Below are positions 49,224 through 58,591 of a DNA stretch of 64,000 nt, one piece after another. This stretch comes from Acidaminobacterium chupaoyuni. GTDB taxonomy: Bacteria; Bacillota; Clostridia; Oscillospirales; Butyricicoccaceae. The stretch lies in the NCBI GenBank assembly GCA_047936785.1, contig CP176394.1, one strand, 5' to 3'. The notes under the pieces are model-generated. The model saw only the letters and a list, made by a program, of their open reading frames with translations, did no database searches and had not been told where the DNA came from. Position 1 is the first letter of the stretch. The number at the start of each line of letters is the position of its first letter. The position numbers and the translations under genes were made by a program.

Positions 49224-51215
49224 ATGAATAAAATCACGATCGAAGATTTCGCCAGTGTGAAATTCCTTTCCGAACTGACTTATTCGCCCGATGGAAAGCG
49301 CGCCGCTTTTGTGGTGTCGCAGGCTCATGTGAAAACAAACAAATACAGCTATCACATCTGGCTTTTGGAAAACGGCAAGACCCGCCGTTTGACAGGCGGC
49401 GGCGCCGAGCGCGGCCTTGCCTGGCTGGATAACGAAACAATCGTATTCCCCGGCGACCGCACCGGAAAATATAAGAACAACGAAGGCAAAAAATATACCG
49501 TTTTCAATAAGATCAATGTCTGCGGCGGCGAAGCCGAAGAATTTTTTGCCGTGCCGTTCCCTGCGCGCAACCTGATTCCCGTGGGTGAAGAGGAAATGCT
49601 GGTCATCGGCACCTATGACCATAACCAGATCAAGATCGACGGCCTCTGCGGCGCAGAGCGCGAAGAAGCGCTGGAAAAGATCGCCGAAGAAAAAGATTAT
49701 GAAGTGTTTGATGAGCTGCCCTTCTGGTTCAACGGCAAGGGCGTTATCAACAAGCTGCGCAACCGCGTTTATCTTTGCAACCTGAAAACCAGCGAGCAAA
49801 AGGCCCTCAGCCCCGAATTCATGGATGTTTCCACGATGAAATATCGCAAAGCCACAGGCGATGTGCTGTTTTTCGGCAGCGAATATCAGTGGATCGACAA
49901 CAAAAACAGCCGTGTGATCGTTTATAACCTGAAAAACGGCGATCAGCATGAGATGGATCTGTTTGGAAAGCTGCGCGTCAGCGCCGCCGATTTTGTGGGC
50001 GACAAGCTGGTGATCGCGGGTTCCACCTGTGAAAAATACGGTTCCAGCGAAAACCCGGTGTTCTATACCGGCGATATCAAAACAGGCAAACTCACGCTGC
50101 TGGCCGATCTGGATACCAGCCTGGGTTCTTCTGTGGGCTGCGATTGCCGCTATGGCGGCGGCCGCTCGATGAAAGCCACCGAAGACGCGCTTTATTACAG
50201 CGAGACCATCGGTTTCAGCTCTTATATCGTCAAGCTGACCCTGGATGGCAAAACGGCGGTGGTTTCGCCGAAAGTCAGCGGCAGCATCGACGGTTTCGAC
50301 CTGCATGACGGCAAATTTATTTATGTGGGCATCCGCAACTGCGGCTTGCAGGAAATTTATACCTGCACCGAAAACGGCGAAGAAACGAAGCTCACCGCTT
50401 TCAATGATGAATATCTGAACACCCATTCGGTCATCAAGCCGAAATATATGAAATTCACCGATCAAGACGGTGTGGAGATCGACGGCTGGGTCATCGAGCC
50501 GCTGGATTTCGACATGGGCAAGACCTACCCCGGCATTTTGAATGTGCATGGCGGCCCCAAGGCCGTTTTCGGCGAGACCTTCTTCCATGAAATGCAGTTC
50601 TGGGCCAACGAAGGCTATTTCGTCTTCTATTGCAACCCCCGCGGCGGCGACGGCAGAGGCAACGAATTTGCCGATATCCGCGGCGATCATTACGGTGTTC
50701 TGGATTATAACGACCTGATGGAATTCACCGACCGCGTTCTCGAAAAATATCCCCAGATCGATGCCAAGCGCATCGGCATGGCGGGTGGTTCCTATGGCGG
50801 CTTTATGGCCAACTGGATCGTGGGCCACACCGACCGTTTTGCGGCCGTGGCTTCCCAGCGCTCGATCTCCAATTACATTTCCAAATGCCTCACCACCGAT
50901 ATCGGTTATTATCATAACCTTTCCGCCATCGATGCCGACCCCTGGACCAGCCACGAAAAGATGTGGGATCATTCCCCGCTGAAATATGCCGATAAAGCCA
51001 AGACCCCCACACTGTTCATCCAATCCGATGAAGATTACCGCTGCTGGATGACGGACGCCATCCAGATGCTCACCGCGCTGAGAATGCACGGCGTTCCCAC
51101 CAGAATGTGCCTGTTCCACGGCGAAAACCACGAGCTTTCCCGCTCGGGCAAACCCAAGCACCGTGTGCGCCGCCTCAAAGAGATCACAGGCTGGTTCGAT
51201 CAATATATGAAATAA
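49224..51215 (+). CDS. S9 family peptidase 1 (acylaminoacyl/prolyl oligopeptidase type)
   Basis: A 663-residue cytosolic serine peptidase with an N-terminal beta-propeller (about 1-400) and a C-terminal alpha/beta-hydrolase domain. The catalytic residues are Ser 523 in AGGSYGGFM, Asp 604 in SDEDYRCW and His 636 in GENHELSRSG. The sequence after the Asp is DYRCW, where most relatives have DYRCP. No signal peptide is present. It would trim short peptides taken up by the transporter. ATG 49224 is preceded by AGGGGGAAAC. It is the first gene of a unit with a GNAT acetyltransferase and a second S9 peptidase. Confidence 0.95.
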   Translation: MNKITIEDFASVKFLSELTYSPDGKRAAFVVSQAHVKTNKYSYHIWLLENGKTRRLTGGGAERGLAWLDNETIVFPGDRTGKYKNNEGKKYTVFNKINVCGGEAEEFFAVPFPARNLIPVGEEEMLVIGTYDHNQIKIDGLCGAEREEALEKIAEEKDYEVFDELPFWFNGKGVINKLRNRVYLCNLKTSEQKALSPEFMDVSTMKYRKATGDVLFFGSEYQWIDNKNSRVIVYNLKNGDQHEMDLFGKLRVSAADFVGDKLVIAGSTCEKYGSSENPVFYTGDIKTGKLTLLADLDTSLGSSVGCDCRYGGGRSMKATEDALYYSETIGFSSYIVKLTLDGKTAVVSPKVSGSIDGFDLHDGKFIYVGIRNCGLQEIYTCTENGEETKLTAFNDEYLNTHSVIKPKYMKFTDQDGVEIDGWVIEPLDFDMGKTYPGILNVHGGPKAVFGETFFHEMQFWANEGYFVFYCNPRGGDGRGNEFADIRGDHYGVLDYNDLMEFTDRVLEKYPQIDAKRIGMAGGSYGGFMANWIVGHTDRFAAVASQRSISNYISKCLTTDIGYYHNLSAIDADPWTSHEKMWDHSPLKYADKAKTPTLFIQSDEDYRCWMTDAIQMLTALRMHGVPTRMCLFHGENHELSRSGKPKHRVRRLKEITGWFDQYMK

Positions 51216-51234
51216 GAAGGGATGGCGCTTTGGT

Positions 51235-52092
51235 ATGGCGACGATCACAACGCGAGAAGTTCTTCCCGGCGATCTGCAGAAATGCCTTCACATCGAGGCC
51301 GGCGCCATGCCGGGCGGCAACCTTTATTTAAAGGATGTTATCGATCTGTTTCGCCAGACCAAGGGGGAACTGACCCTTGGTTTGGCAGATGGGCAGAGCG
51401 CGGGCATCGGCAAGCTGACGGTGCTGTTTGATGGTTCCGCGTGGCTGGAAACGCTGCGCGTGCATCCCGATTATCAGCGCCGCGGCGTGGCGGCTAAAAT
51501 TTATGAAAGCTTCCGCCGCCAGTGGGAAGCTTTCGGCTGCCCCGCTGTGCGGATGTATACGGGCGTGAACAATGTGGCAAGCGCCGCATTGGCCGAGAAA
51601 AACGGGCTGCACCGCGGCATGGAATATCGCGGCATGAGCCTTTCACTGGCCGGGAAAGCCCCCCGAAATGCCCCGCTTTTGAAACCCGCAGCCGATGGGG
51701 AAGAAGCGTGGAACATTTTGAACACGATGGAAAGAAGCTTTGGCGATCATTTAAGCATCAACCACACTTTTTATGCGCCCAACCGCGCCACCTGCGGCGG
51801 GTTCGCCAACATGGGCTGGATCTATGGCGATGAAAAGGCTTCGCTGGTGATGGGCGCGCGGTTTCAGCCGCGCAAGGCGCTTTATATTGCCGCCATCGGC
51901 GGCGACCGGCAGAAAGCGCTGGATTTTGCCATGGAGGAAGCGCTGCGCCGCGGGGCGGAAAAGCTGACGGCGCATTTCCCCAACACCGATGAACTGACGG
52001 AAGCGTTTTATGCCGCAAACGGGTTCACCCGCGATAAATCGGATGATGTGGTGATGGAAACGGCAGAGCTGTGTGAAGCAAGGAAGGCATGA
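51235..52092 (+). CDS. GNAT family acetyltransferase, possibly tandem
   Basis: A 285-residue protein. The N-terminal 140 residues are a GNAT domain with the acetyl-CoA loop HPDYQRRGVAAKIYE at about 82-96 and the following VRMYTGVNNVASAALAEKNG. The C-terminal half (about 150-285) has a layout like a second, degenerate GNAT domain ending EAFYAANGFTRD. The acceptor is unknown; N-terminal acetylation of peptides or amino acids would fit between two acylaminoacyl-type peptidases, but this is only context. ATG 51235 lacks a strong ribosome site at ideal distance (GAAGGG is about 14 bases upstream). It starts 19 bases after peptidase 1 and ends one base before peptidase 2. Confidence 0.88.
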   Translation: MATITTREVLPGDLQKCLHIEAGAMPGGNLYLKDVIDLFRQTKGELTLGLADGQSAGIGKLTVLFDGSAWLETLRVHPDYQRRGVAAKIYESFRRQWEAFGCPAVRMYTGVNNVASAALAEKNGLHRGMEYRGMSLSLAGKAPRNAPLLKPAADGEEAWNILNTMERSFGDHLSINHTFYAPNRATCGGFANMGWIYGDEKASLVMGARFQPRKALYIAAIGGDRQKALDFAMEEALRRGAEKLTAHFPNTDELTEAFYAANGFTRDKSDDVVMETAELCEARKA

Positions 52093-52093
52093 C

Positions 52094-54109
52094 ATGAATA
52101 AAATTTTAAAGACGGATTTTGCACAATATCGTTTTCTTTCGGGTCTTGAGGCAGAGCCGGATGGCGAGCATGCGGTGATGATTTCGACCATGGCCGATCT
52201 GGAAGAGAACCGTTACCGTTCCGATTTGCAGCGGATCGAGCTGAAGACCGGCAAAATCAAGGCGCTGACAAGCTGCGGCGATGCCAAAAGCTTCGCGTTT
52301 TATGGCAACGGCGTGATCTTCCCCGCGCTGCGCAGCGAGCAAGACCGCAAAAAAGTCGCCGAAGGCGAACTGCTGACAGTGTTTTATGCGCTGGATTTTG
52401 CGGGCGGCGAGGCCACCGAAGCGTTCCGCCTGCCGCTGGCGGGCGCCACCGCCAAACAGATCCGCCGCGGGCTTTATCTGATTTCGGCCGTTCACGATAA
52501 CGCGCGCCCCGATTTTGAGGCCATGAAAGGCGAAGCGCGCCAAAAAGCATGGGAAGCCTATCGGGAAGAAGCGGATTATCAGGTGGTGGATGAAGCGCCT
52601 TTCTGGTTCAACGGCAAAGGCTTCACCAATAAAAAGCGCAACCGCCTGTATCTTTATGACACCGGGAAGAAGAAACTGACCCCGCTGACGGCGCCGATGT
52701 TCGATGTGAGGGCCTGCTGCGTTTCACCCTGCGGCGGCTTCATCGCTTATGCCGGCGCGCTGGTGGATAAGCTTCTGGATATGCACAGCGGCATCTGGCT
52801 TTATGAGATCGCCACGGGCGAGACCCGATGCCTGTTTGAACCCCGGCAATACAGCAGCGTTTATGCCATGGAATTTTTGGGCGAAAAGATCATGTTCACG
52901 GCGGAAGAACATAACGCCGACTGGATGCGTTTCGCAGGCACGAACCTGTATTCCGTCGATTGCAAAACGGCGGAGATCCGCCTGGAGATTCCTGTGGCGG
53001 AAACGGAAGATTTCGGCGGCGTGCCCGGCAATGACTGCCGCTATGGCGGCGGGCATAAAATGAAAGCCCACGACGGCGCGCTTTATTACACGGCCGCGGC
53101 CGATCACCACAGCATTCTTCGCCGCTGGCAGCCCGGCTGCGCGGCCGAAAAGCTGTATGAAGACGACAGCTTCTCACCGGATTGTTTCGATATCTGCGGG
53201 GAACGGCTGTATGCCATCGGCTTTGAAAACCAGGATCTGGCGGAAGTTTTCCGGCTGGAACTGAAAGACGGCAAGAGAAAGCGCCTGACTTCCTGCAACC
53301 GGGCCGCGCTGAAAAACAAATATGTGGCCGCCCCCGAAAAGCTGACCTTCACCAACCGCGAAGGCAATGTGATCGAGGGCTGGGTGCTCAAACCGATAGA
53401 TTACGATCCGGGCAAGAACTATCCCGCCGCGCTGGATATCCACGGCGGCCCCCGCGCCATTTTTGGCACCTGCTTCTTCCATCAGATGCAGATGATGGCT
53501 TCCGACGGCGTTTTCGTGATGTATTGCAACCCCACCGGTTCCGGCGGGCGCGGCGATCGGTTCGCCGATATTTCGGGCCGCTATGGCACGGTGGATTATG
53601 ATGACCTGATGCAGTTCACCGATGAAGTGCTGAAAAAATATCCCGCCATCGATGAAAAACGGCTGGCGGTGCTGGGCGGTTCCTATGGCGGGTTCATGAC
53701 GAACTGGATCATCGGCAAGACCCACCGCTTTGCGGCGGCGGCTTCGCAGCGTTCCATCGCCAGCTGGATCACCTTGTTCGGCACCTGCGATATCGGGCTG
53801 AGCTTCGATCTGCGCGAAGTGCAGGCGACGCCTTTCACCGATATGTATAAAATGTGGGATCAATCGCCCATGAAATTCGCAAACAACGCCAAGACCCCCA
53901 CTTTGTTCATCAATTCGATGGAAGATTATCGCTGCTGGCTGCCGGAAGGCATTTCCATGTATGCGGCGCTGCAGCTGCACGGCGTGCCTTCGAGGATGTG
54001 CTTATTCAAGGGCGAAAATCACGAGCTTTCGCGCTCGGGCAAACCGCTTCATCGCGTGCGCAGATTGACTGAAATTACAAACTGGCTGTATCAATATATC
54101 CAAAAATAA
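52094..54109 (+). CDS. S9 family peptidase 2 (paralogue of peptidase 1)
   Basis: A 671-residue paralogue of the peptidase at 49224, with the same propeller plus hydrolase layout. Ser 530 is in LGGSYGGFM, Asp 611 in SMEDYRCW and His 643 in GENHELSRSG. The shared DYRCW and the nearly identical segment around the active-site His point to duplication within this lineage; propeller sequences have diverged much more, so substrate entry may differ. ATG 52094 follows AAGGAAGG and is two bases from the end of the GNAT gene, which implies coupled translation. Confidence 0.95.
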   Translation: MNKILKTDFAQYRFLSGLEAEPDGEHAVMISTMADLEENRYRSDLQRIELKTGKIKALTSCGDAKSFAFYGNGVIFPALRSEQDRKKVAEGELLTVFYALDFAGGEATEAFRLPLAGATAKQIRRGLYLISAVHDNARPDFEAMKGEARQKAWEAYREEADYQVVDEAPFWFNGKGFTNKKRNRLYLYDTGKKKLTPLTAPMFDVRACCVSPCGGFIAYAGALVDKLLDMHSGIWLYEIATGETRCLFEPRQYSSVYAMEFLGEKIMFTAEEHNADWMRFAGTNLYSVDCKTAEIRLEIPVAETEDFGGVPGNDCRYGGGHKMKAHDGALYYTAAADHHSILRRWQPGCAAEKLYEDDSFSPDCFDICGERLYAIGFENQDLAEVFRLELKDGKRKRLTSCNRAALKNKYVAAPEKLTFTNREGNVIEGWVLKPIDYDPGKNYPAALDIHGGPRAIFGTCFFHQMQMMASDGVFVMYCNPTGSGGRGDRFADISGRYGTVDYDDLMQFTDEVLKKYPAIDEKRLAVLGGSYGGFMTNWIIGKTHRFAAAASQRSIASWITLFGTCDIGLSFDLREVQATPFTDMYKMWDQSPMKFANNAKTPTLFINSMEDYRCWLPEGISMYAALQLHGVPSRMCLFKGENHELSRSGKPLHRVRRLTEITNWLYQYIQK

Positions 54110-54189
54110 CAGAATGTATTGAAAATTGTCGGTTTATGGCGGGCTTCTCCGTCGGGAAAACCGCAAAAAAGCGCGGGCTTGAGAAACTC

Positions 54190-54219
54190 TTGACAGCGGG
54201 CGGGCAATTTGTATATAAT
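54190..54219 (+). promoter_or_regulatory. promoter of the riboswitch-mntP transcript
   Basis: Perfect TTGACA (54190-54195) and TATAAT (54214-54219) with an 18-base spacer. Transcription would start about 20 bases before the riboswitch. Confidence 0.75.
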
Positions 54220-54236
54220 AGCAAAGCACGATAACT

Positions 54237-54377
54237 GAATACCCGCATGGGGGAGTAGTTTGCGCGGTGTCTGCCGCGTGACAAGTCAACACAATGGTTC
54301 TCAAAAGAACCTGGCTTGCCTTAATGAACAAGACTCATGCACAGCCGAAGCTTTGGCTGTGCAGGGGTCTTTTTTTG
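54237..54377 (+). ncRNA. yybP-ykoY manganese riboswitch with terminator platform
   Basis: The region has the conserved words GGGGGAGTAG (54249-54258) and AAGTCAACAC, a hairpin GGTTCTCAAAAGAACC and CTGGCTTGCC...TGAACAAGAC, which together match the yybP-ykoY aptamer. This class binds manganese ions. A terminator hairpin follows directly (54338-54363, TGCACAGCC/GGCTGTGCA) with a T7 tail; its base overlaps the 3' end of the aptamer, so Mn binding should prevent termination and turn on mntP. The gene downstream is a Mn exporter, which fits exactly. Confidence 0.93.
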
Positions 54378-54405
54378 TCGGCAGCGCATGAAGGAGGAAA
54401 AGAAA

Positions 54406-54975
54406 ATGGGAACATGGACCCTGATCATTCTGGCCCTGGGCCTTGCGATGGATGCCACGGCGGTTTCGATTTCAAACGGCATCTGCTATGGCGGGGCGGG
54501 CAAAAAACAAATGGTGACTTATGGCTTTTTATTCGGGTTTTTCCAGATGGCGATGCCGGTGATCGGCTATTTTGCGGGGAAGACCTTCAGCCACCAGATC
54601 TCATCGCTGGATCACTGGGTGGCGCTGATCCTTTTGGGCTTTTTGGGCGGCAAGATGGTGGTGGAAGCCATCAAAGAGATCCGGTGCCCCGAAGCGGCCC
54701 ATTGCGAGCGGGAACTGACTATGAAGGTGATGCTCGTTCAGGCTGTGGCCACCAGCATCGATGCGCTGGCGGTGGGCATCAGCTTCGCGCTGATGCAGGT
54801 GAATATTTTGGTGGCTGCCACGGCCATCGGGGTCATCACATTTCTTTGCAGCTTTGCGGGCTCTCTGCTGGGCCGAAAATTCGGCATCATGCTCAAATCC
54901 CGCGCCGAAATTTTCGGCGGGCTGATTTTGCTGGCCATCGGGCTGAAAATTTTTATCGAACACATGATGGGCTGA
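54406..54975 (+). CDS. mntP: manganese efflux pump MntP
   Basis: A 189-residue inner-membrane protein with six spans, built as two homologous halves. Each half carries the conserved Asp motif of MntP: LALGLAMDATAVSISNG near residue 10 and VATSIDALAVGISFAL near 118. It exports Mn(II). ATG 54406 follows AAGGAGG at eight bases, 29 bases after the riboswitch terminator. Control by the manganese riboswitch directly upstream gives induction when Mn is in excess. Confidence 0.96.
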   Translation: MGTWTLIILALGLAMDATAVSISNGICYGGAGKKQMVTYGFLFGFFQMAMPVIGYFAGKTFSHQISSLDHWVALILLGFLGGKMVVEAIKEIRCPEAAHCERELTMKVMLVQAVATSIDALAVGISFALMQVNILVAATAIGVITFLCSFAGSLLGRKFGIMLKSRAEIFGGLILLAIGLKIFIEHMMG

Positions 54976-54980
54976 TCGCG

Positions 54981-55027
54981 AAACAGCGCCGCAAAACCAT
55001 TTGGTTTTGCGGCGCTGTTATTTTTTC
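54981..55027 (+). terminator. rho-independent terminator after mntP
   Basis: Stem AACAGCGCCGCAAAACC/GGTTTTGCGGCGCTGTT with a four-base loop and ATTTTTT tail. Confidence 0.95.
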
Positions 55028-55201
55028 AGAACATCCCTTCGGGAAAAGCCGAAAAAGAAAAAACACTGCGTTTTTGCGGGCGGGAAGGCATCTGCCAAAA
55101 GCCGCGGCAAAATATGTTGCAAGTTGCATCATTGATTTTCACCCTCATATTGTTATATAGTTAAACTGTTGGAAAAATCAATGAAACAGGGAGGAAGCAT
55201 C

Positions 55202-56623
55202 ATGGGATATCAGCAAGAACTTGCAAAAAAGATCGAAGCGAAACAACAGGAATATTTTGAGATCAGCGATCAGATCTGGGGGTTTGCGGAATCTCGCTTT
55301 CGCGAAGTGAAATCTTATCGGCTGCAAGCGGAATATATGAAAAAGCAAGGTTTCCGCGTGGTGGAAGGCATCGCGGGGGAAGACACGGCCTTTACGGCGG
55401 AATTCGGCAGCGGAAAGCCTGTCATTGCACTGCTGGGCGAATATGACGCGCTTTCGGGCCTTTCGCAGGAAGCGGATGTGGCGGAACATGCCCCCGTTTG
55501 CGAAGGCGGGGATGGCCATGGCTGCGGTCATAACCTGCTGGGCACAGCCGCGCTGGCCGCCACCGTGGCGCTGAAAGAATATATGCAAGAGCACAAGCTG
55601 CCCGGCACGATTCGTTATTACGGATGCCCCGCGGAAGAGAACGCGGGCGGCAAAGCTTTTCTGGTGCGCGACGGCGCGTTCAAAGATTGCGATATTGCGC
55701 TGACCTGGCACCCCGGCTGGATGAACAAAGTGACCGCCAGCGGCAGCTTGGCGAATTTCCGCGTGTTTTACACCTTCCACGGCAAATCGGCCCATGCCGC
55801 CGGCAGCCCGCATCTGGGCCGCAGCGCGCTGGATGGCGTTGAGATCATGGATGTGGGCGTCAACTATATGCGCGAGCATATGATCGATGAAGCACGCATC
55901 CACTATGCCATCATCAATTCGGGCGGAACCGCCCCCAATGTGGTGCAATCGGAAGCACAGGTGCTTTATGCCATTCGCGCGCCGAAGGTCACCCAGGTGA
56001 AAGAGCTGTATGAGCGCGTTTGTGATGTGGCCCGCGGCGCGGCGCTCATCACGGGAACCACGGTGGATATCCGCCAGGTGGCGGCTTATTCCGATTACCG
56101 CGCAAACGAAGTCATCAGCGAAAAAATCGGGGAACATATGGAAGAATTTCTGCCGGTGGGCTATACCGAAGAAGAGATCGCCTACGCCAGAAAATTCCAA
56201 GAGGTCATTACGGATCTGGATAAGCTGAATTTGAAAGAGTTCGCCAAAAAAGTGGCGGGCAAAGAAAGCGCCAAGCTGCTGGAACAGCCGCTTTATGATT
56301 TTCTTATCACCAAAGAACCGGGCGGCGGCAAAGGTTCCACCGATGTGGGCGATGTGAGCTGGGTGGTGCCCACAGGCCAGTTCAGCGCCGTGACATGGGC
56401 GGCGGGCACCCCGGGGCATGCCTGGCAGGTGGTCGCCCAGGGCAAGGGCCCGGTTGCCCATAAAGGCGTTTTGCTGGCGGCCAAGGTCATCGCCGCCACG
56501 GCTTATGACTTTTTGACAGACCCGAAACTGGTGGAAGAAGCGCGCAAGGCATGGCTGGAAGATTTGGATGGCGAAAGCTACCCCAACGCGCTGCCCGCCG
56601 ATGCCAAACCTGAACTTTGGTAA
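55202..56623 (+). CDS. M20 family amidohydrolase 2, AbgB-like
   Basis: A 473-residue M20D hydrolase related to the one at 9757-11142. Motifs are ALLGEYDALSGLSQ, GCGHNLLGTAALAATVALK with the metal His, GCPAEENAGGKAFLV with the catalytic Glu pair, ALTWHPGWMN and KGSTDVGDVSWVVPT near residue 380. The two homologues differ in the lid region and in EENAGG against EEVLTG, so substrates may differ. ATG 55202 follows GGGAGG. Unlike the first copy it has no transporter neighbour; a dehydrogenase gene follows after 101 bases. Confidence 0.93.
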   Translation: MGYQQELAKKIEAKQQEYFEISDQIWGFAESRFREVKSYRLQAEYMKKQGFRVVEGIAGEDTAFTAEFGSGKPVIALLGEYDALSGLSQEADVAEHAPVCEGGDGHGCGHNLLGTAALAATVALKEYMQEHKLPGTIRYYGCPAEENAGGKAFLVRDGAFKDCDIALTWHPGWMNKVTASGSLANFRVFYTFHGKSAHAAGSPHLGRSALDGVEIMDVGVNYMREHMIDEARIHYAIINSGGTAPNVVQSEAQVLYAIRAPKVTQVKELYERVCDVARGAALITGTTVDIRQVAAYSDYRANEVISEKIGEHMEEFLPVGYTEEEIAYARKFQEVITDLDKLNLKEFAKKVAGKESAKLLEQPLYDFLITKEPGGGKGSTDVGDVSWVVPTGQFSAVTWAAGTPGHAWQVVAQGKGPVAHKGVLLAAKVIAATAYDFLTDPKLVEEARKAWLEDLDGESYPNALPADAKPELW

Positions 56624-56724
56624 AAAATCGGAAAATCAGATGAAAAACAGGGGGCTTGCCCATGCGGCGCGGCTGTTTGAGGCAGGTTTCCTCCTTGTTG
56701 AACGGCAAAAAGAAAGGAAACAGC

Positions 56725-57594
56725 ATGATGAAAAAAATTGCATGGATCGGAACCGGCGTGATGGGTTCTCAGCAGGCGGGCCATCTGGCGAAGGCCGGAT
56801 ATTCCGTCAGCGCTTACACCCACCGCTATGAAAAGCTGCTGGAACTGGAGAAAGAATTTCATTTGATCCCCTGCAAGACCATTGCCGAAGCCGTGAAAGA
56901 TGCGGATGTGATCTTTGTGATGGTGGGTTATCCCTATGATGTGGAAGAGGTGTTCACCTCTGCCGGCGGCATTTTTGAAAGCGCAAAAAGCGGCGCGCTG
57001 GCCATCGATATGACCACTTCTTCGCCTTCTTTGGCGCAAAAATTATATGAAGAAGGGAAAAAACGCGGCGTTCGCGTGATGGATGCCCCCGTTTCGGGCG
57101 GCGACAGCGGCGCGCGCAACGGAACGCTTTCCATCATGGTGGGCGGCGACCCGGCCGATTTCGAAGAAGCCCTGCCGTTGTTTGAATGCATGGGCAAAAA
57201 CATCATCCTGATGGGCCCCGCGGGCGCCGGTCAGCATACCAAGGCCGCGAACCAAATCGCGGTGGCGGGCGCAACGGCCGCTTATACCGAAGCGCTGGTC
57301 TATGCCGAAAAAGTGGGCCTTGACCCCCAGAGAATGCTGGAAGCCATCGGCGCAGGCGCCGCGGGCAGCTGGCAGCTGAGCAATATGGCGCCCCGCGTTT
57401 TGAAGGGCGATCTGGCGCCGGGCTTCTTTGTGAAACATTTTATCAAAGACATGAAGATCATCAAGGAAGAAAGTGAAAAGCGCGGCGTAGAGCTGGAAAT
57501 GCTCAACACGGTGCTGGGCCTTTATGAAGAAATGAGCAAAATGGGGCTGGATAACGACGGAACCCAGGCGCTGATCAAATATTATCAGAAATAA
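56725..57594 (+). CDS. NAD(P)-dependent beta-hydroxyacid dehydrogenase (3-hydroxyisobutyrate dehydrogenase family)
   Basis: A 289-residue Rossmann-fold dehydrogenase. The dinucleotide site is IAWIGTGVMGSQQAGHL (residues 4-20), the substrate-binding segment DAPVSGGDSGARNGTLSIMVGG lies near 118-139, and the catalytic Lys is in GAGQHTKAANQIAV near residue 170. The family oxidises 3-hydroxyisobutyrate, tartronate semialdehyde-type or related acids; the substrate is not clear here. ATG 56725 follows AAAGGAA; ATG 56728 is a close alternative. It ends before a hairpin shared with cysE. Confidence 0.93.
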   Translation: MMKKIAWIGTGVMGSQQAGHLAKAGYSVSAYTHRYEKLLELEKEFHLIPCKTIAEAVKDADVIFVMVGYPYDVEEVFTSAGGIFESAKSGALAIDMTTSSPSLAQKLYEEGKKRGVRVMDAPVSGGDSGARNGTLSIMVGGDPADFEEALPLFECMGKNIILMGPAGAGQHTKAANQIAVAGATAAYTEALVYAEKVGLDPQRMLEAIGAGAAGSWQLSNMAPRVLKGDLAPGFFVKHFIKDMKIIKEESEKRGVELEMLNTVLGLYEEMSKMGLDNDGTQALIKYYQK

Positions 57595-57647
57595 AAAACG
57601 GCAAAAGAAAAACCAAAAAGCCCTGCAGCTTCTGCATCGGGCAAAAG

Positions 57648-57687
57648 AAAAGCAGACACCCGCATTTTCGCGGGCGTCTGCTTTTTG
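57648..57687. terminator. bidirectional terminator between convergent genes
   Basis: Imperfect stem AAAGCAGACACCCGC/GCGGGCGTCTGCTTT with a six-base loop and T-rich ends on both strands; it serves the dehydrogenase gene and the cysK-cysE operon. Confidence 0.88.
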
Positions 57688-57688
57688 A

Positions 57689-58588
57689 TTATTCGGCTGT
57701 CTGGGTTTTTGATGGTTCGGCATGATCCGAAAAATGCCGTGTCCGCCGCCGGGATTCTTCGCCGCTGTTGAAGATCGTTTGCCCCGGTTCCAGCGAATGC
57801 GTCAGCCACACGCTGCCGCCGATGACACAATCATCGCCCACATGGGTTTCGCCGCCCAGAATGGTGGCCCCCGCATAGATCACCACCCGATTGCCGATAT
57901 CGGGGTGGCGCTTGATGCCTTTCACGGGGTTGCCGTTTTCATCCAGCGCAAAACTCCGCGCCCCCAGCGTCACGCCCTGATAAAGCTTTACATGCTCGCC
58001 GATGGTGCAGGTTTCGCCGATCACCACGCCGGTGCCGTGGTCAATGAAAAAATATTGCCCGATATCCGCGCCGGGGTGGATATCGATGCCGGTGATGCTG
58101 TGGGCATATTCCGTCATCATCCGGGGAATCAGCGGCACCCCCAGCTGATAGAGCCGATGGGCCGGGCGATAGATGCTGATGGCTTCAAAAGCCGGATAAG
58201 AGAGCAGGATCTCGCGCTCGGATCTGGCGGCGGGGTCGCCCTCATAAGCCGCGCGGACATCCGTATCCAGCACGGCCAGAAGATCAGGCAGGCTTTTGAA
58301 AAACGCCAATGCGGCCGCATCCGCCTCGGCTTCCGGCAGCACCTGCCGGAGCATCCGTTCCAGTTCCCGCGCCGCCAGACGCAGACATTCCCGGGCGATT
58401 TTTCGGCTGTCGGATCCTGTTTGATCGGCAAACACGCCGGGATACAGCGCGCGCTGCAGCAGCCGCGTCAGGCGCACGATGCGCCGCTTCAGCCCCGGCA
58501 GAGCAGAGGGCTGCACATATAATTTTCGTTTCGGATCGGCCACGCGCTCTGCCGCCGCGTTCAGCGCCGCCGTTAATTCGTCTCCCAT
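57689..58588 (-). CDS. cysE: serine O-acetyltransferase
   Basis: A 299-residue enzyme that makes O-acetylserine from serine and acetyl-CoA, the first step of cysteine synthesis. The N-terminal half is helical; the C-terminal left-handed beta helix has GIDIHPGADIGQYFFIDHGTGVVIG, with the catalytic His residues, and the downstream loop GGSVWLTHS. This is the longer form (EpsC/SAT2-like N-terminus) common in Clostridia. ATG 58588 lies three bases after the cysK stop, so it is translated together with cysK. The operon is preceded by a Cys-rich upstream frame. Confidence 0.96.
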   Translation of the reverse strand: MGDELTAALNAAAERVADPKRKLYVQPSALPGLKRRIVRLTRLLQRALYPGVFADQTGSDSRKIARECLRLAARELERMLRQVLPEAEADAAALAFFKSLPDLLAVLDTDVRAAYEGDPAARSEREILLSYPAFEAISIYRPAHRLYQLGVPLIPRMMTEYAHSITGIDIHPGADIGQYFFIDHGTGVVIGETCTIGEHVKLYQGVTLGARSFALDENGNPVKGIKRHPDIGNRVVIYAGATILGGETHVGDDCVIGGSVWLTHSLEPGQTIFNSGEESRRRTRHFSDHAEPSKTQTAE

Positions 58589-58591
58589 GGC

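Noticed and set aside
49206..51248. A 680-codon open frame antisense to S9 peptidase 1
   Set aside because: Same shadow effect; the sense frame has catalytic motifs, a promoter and a ribosome site, the antisense frame has none.
54294..55160. A plus-strand frame spanning the riboswitch and mntP in another frame
   Set aside because: It begins inside the riboswitch and overlaps mntP; no ribosome site and an unnatural composition.
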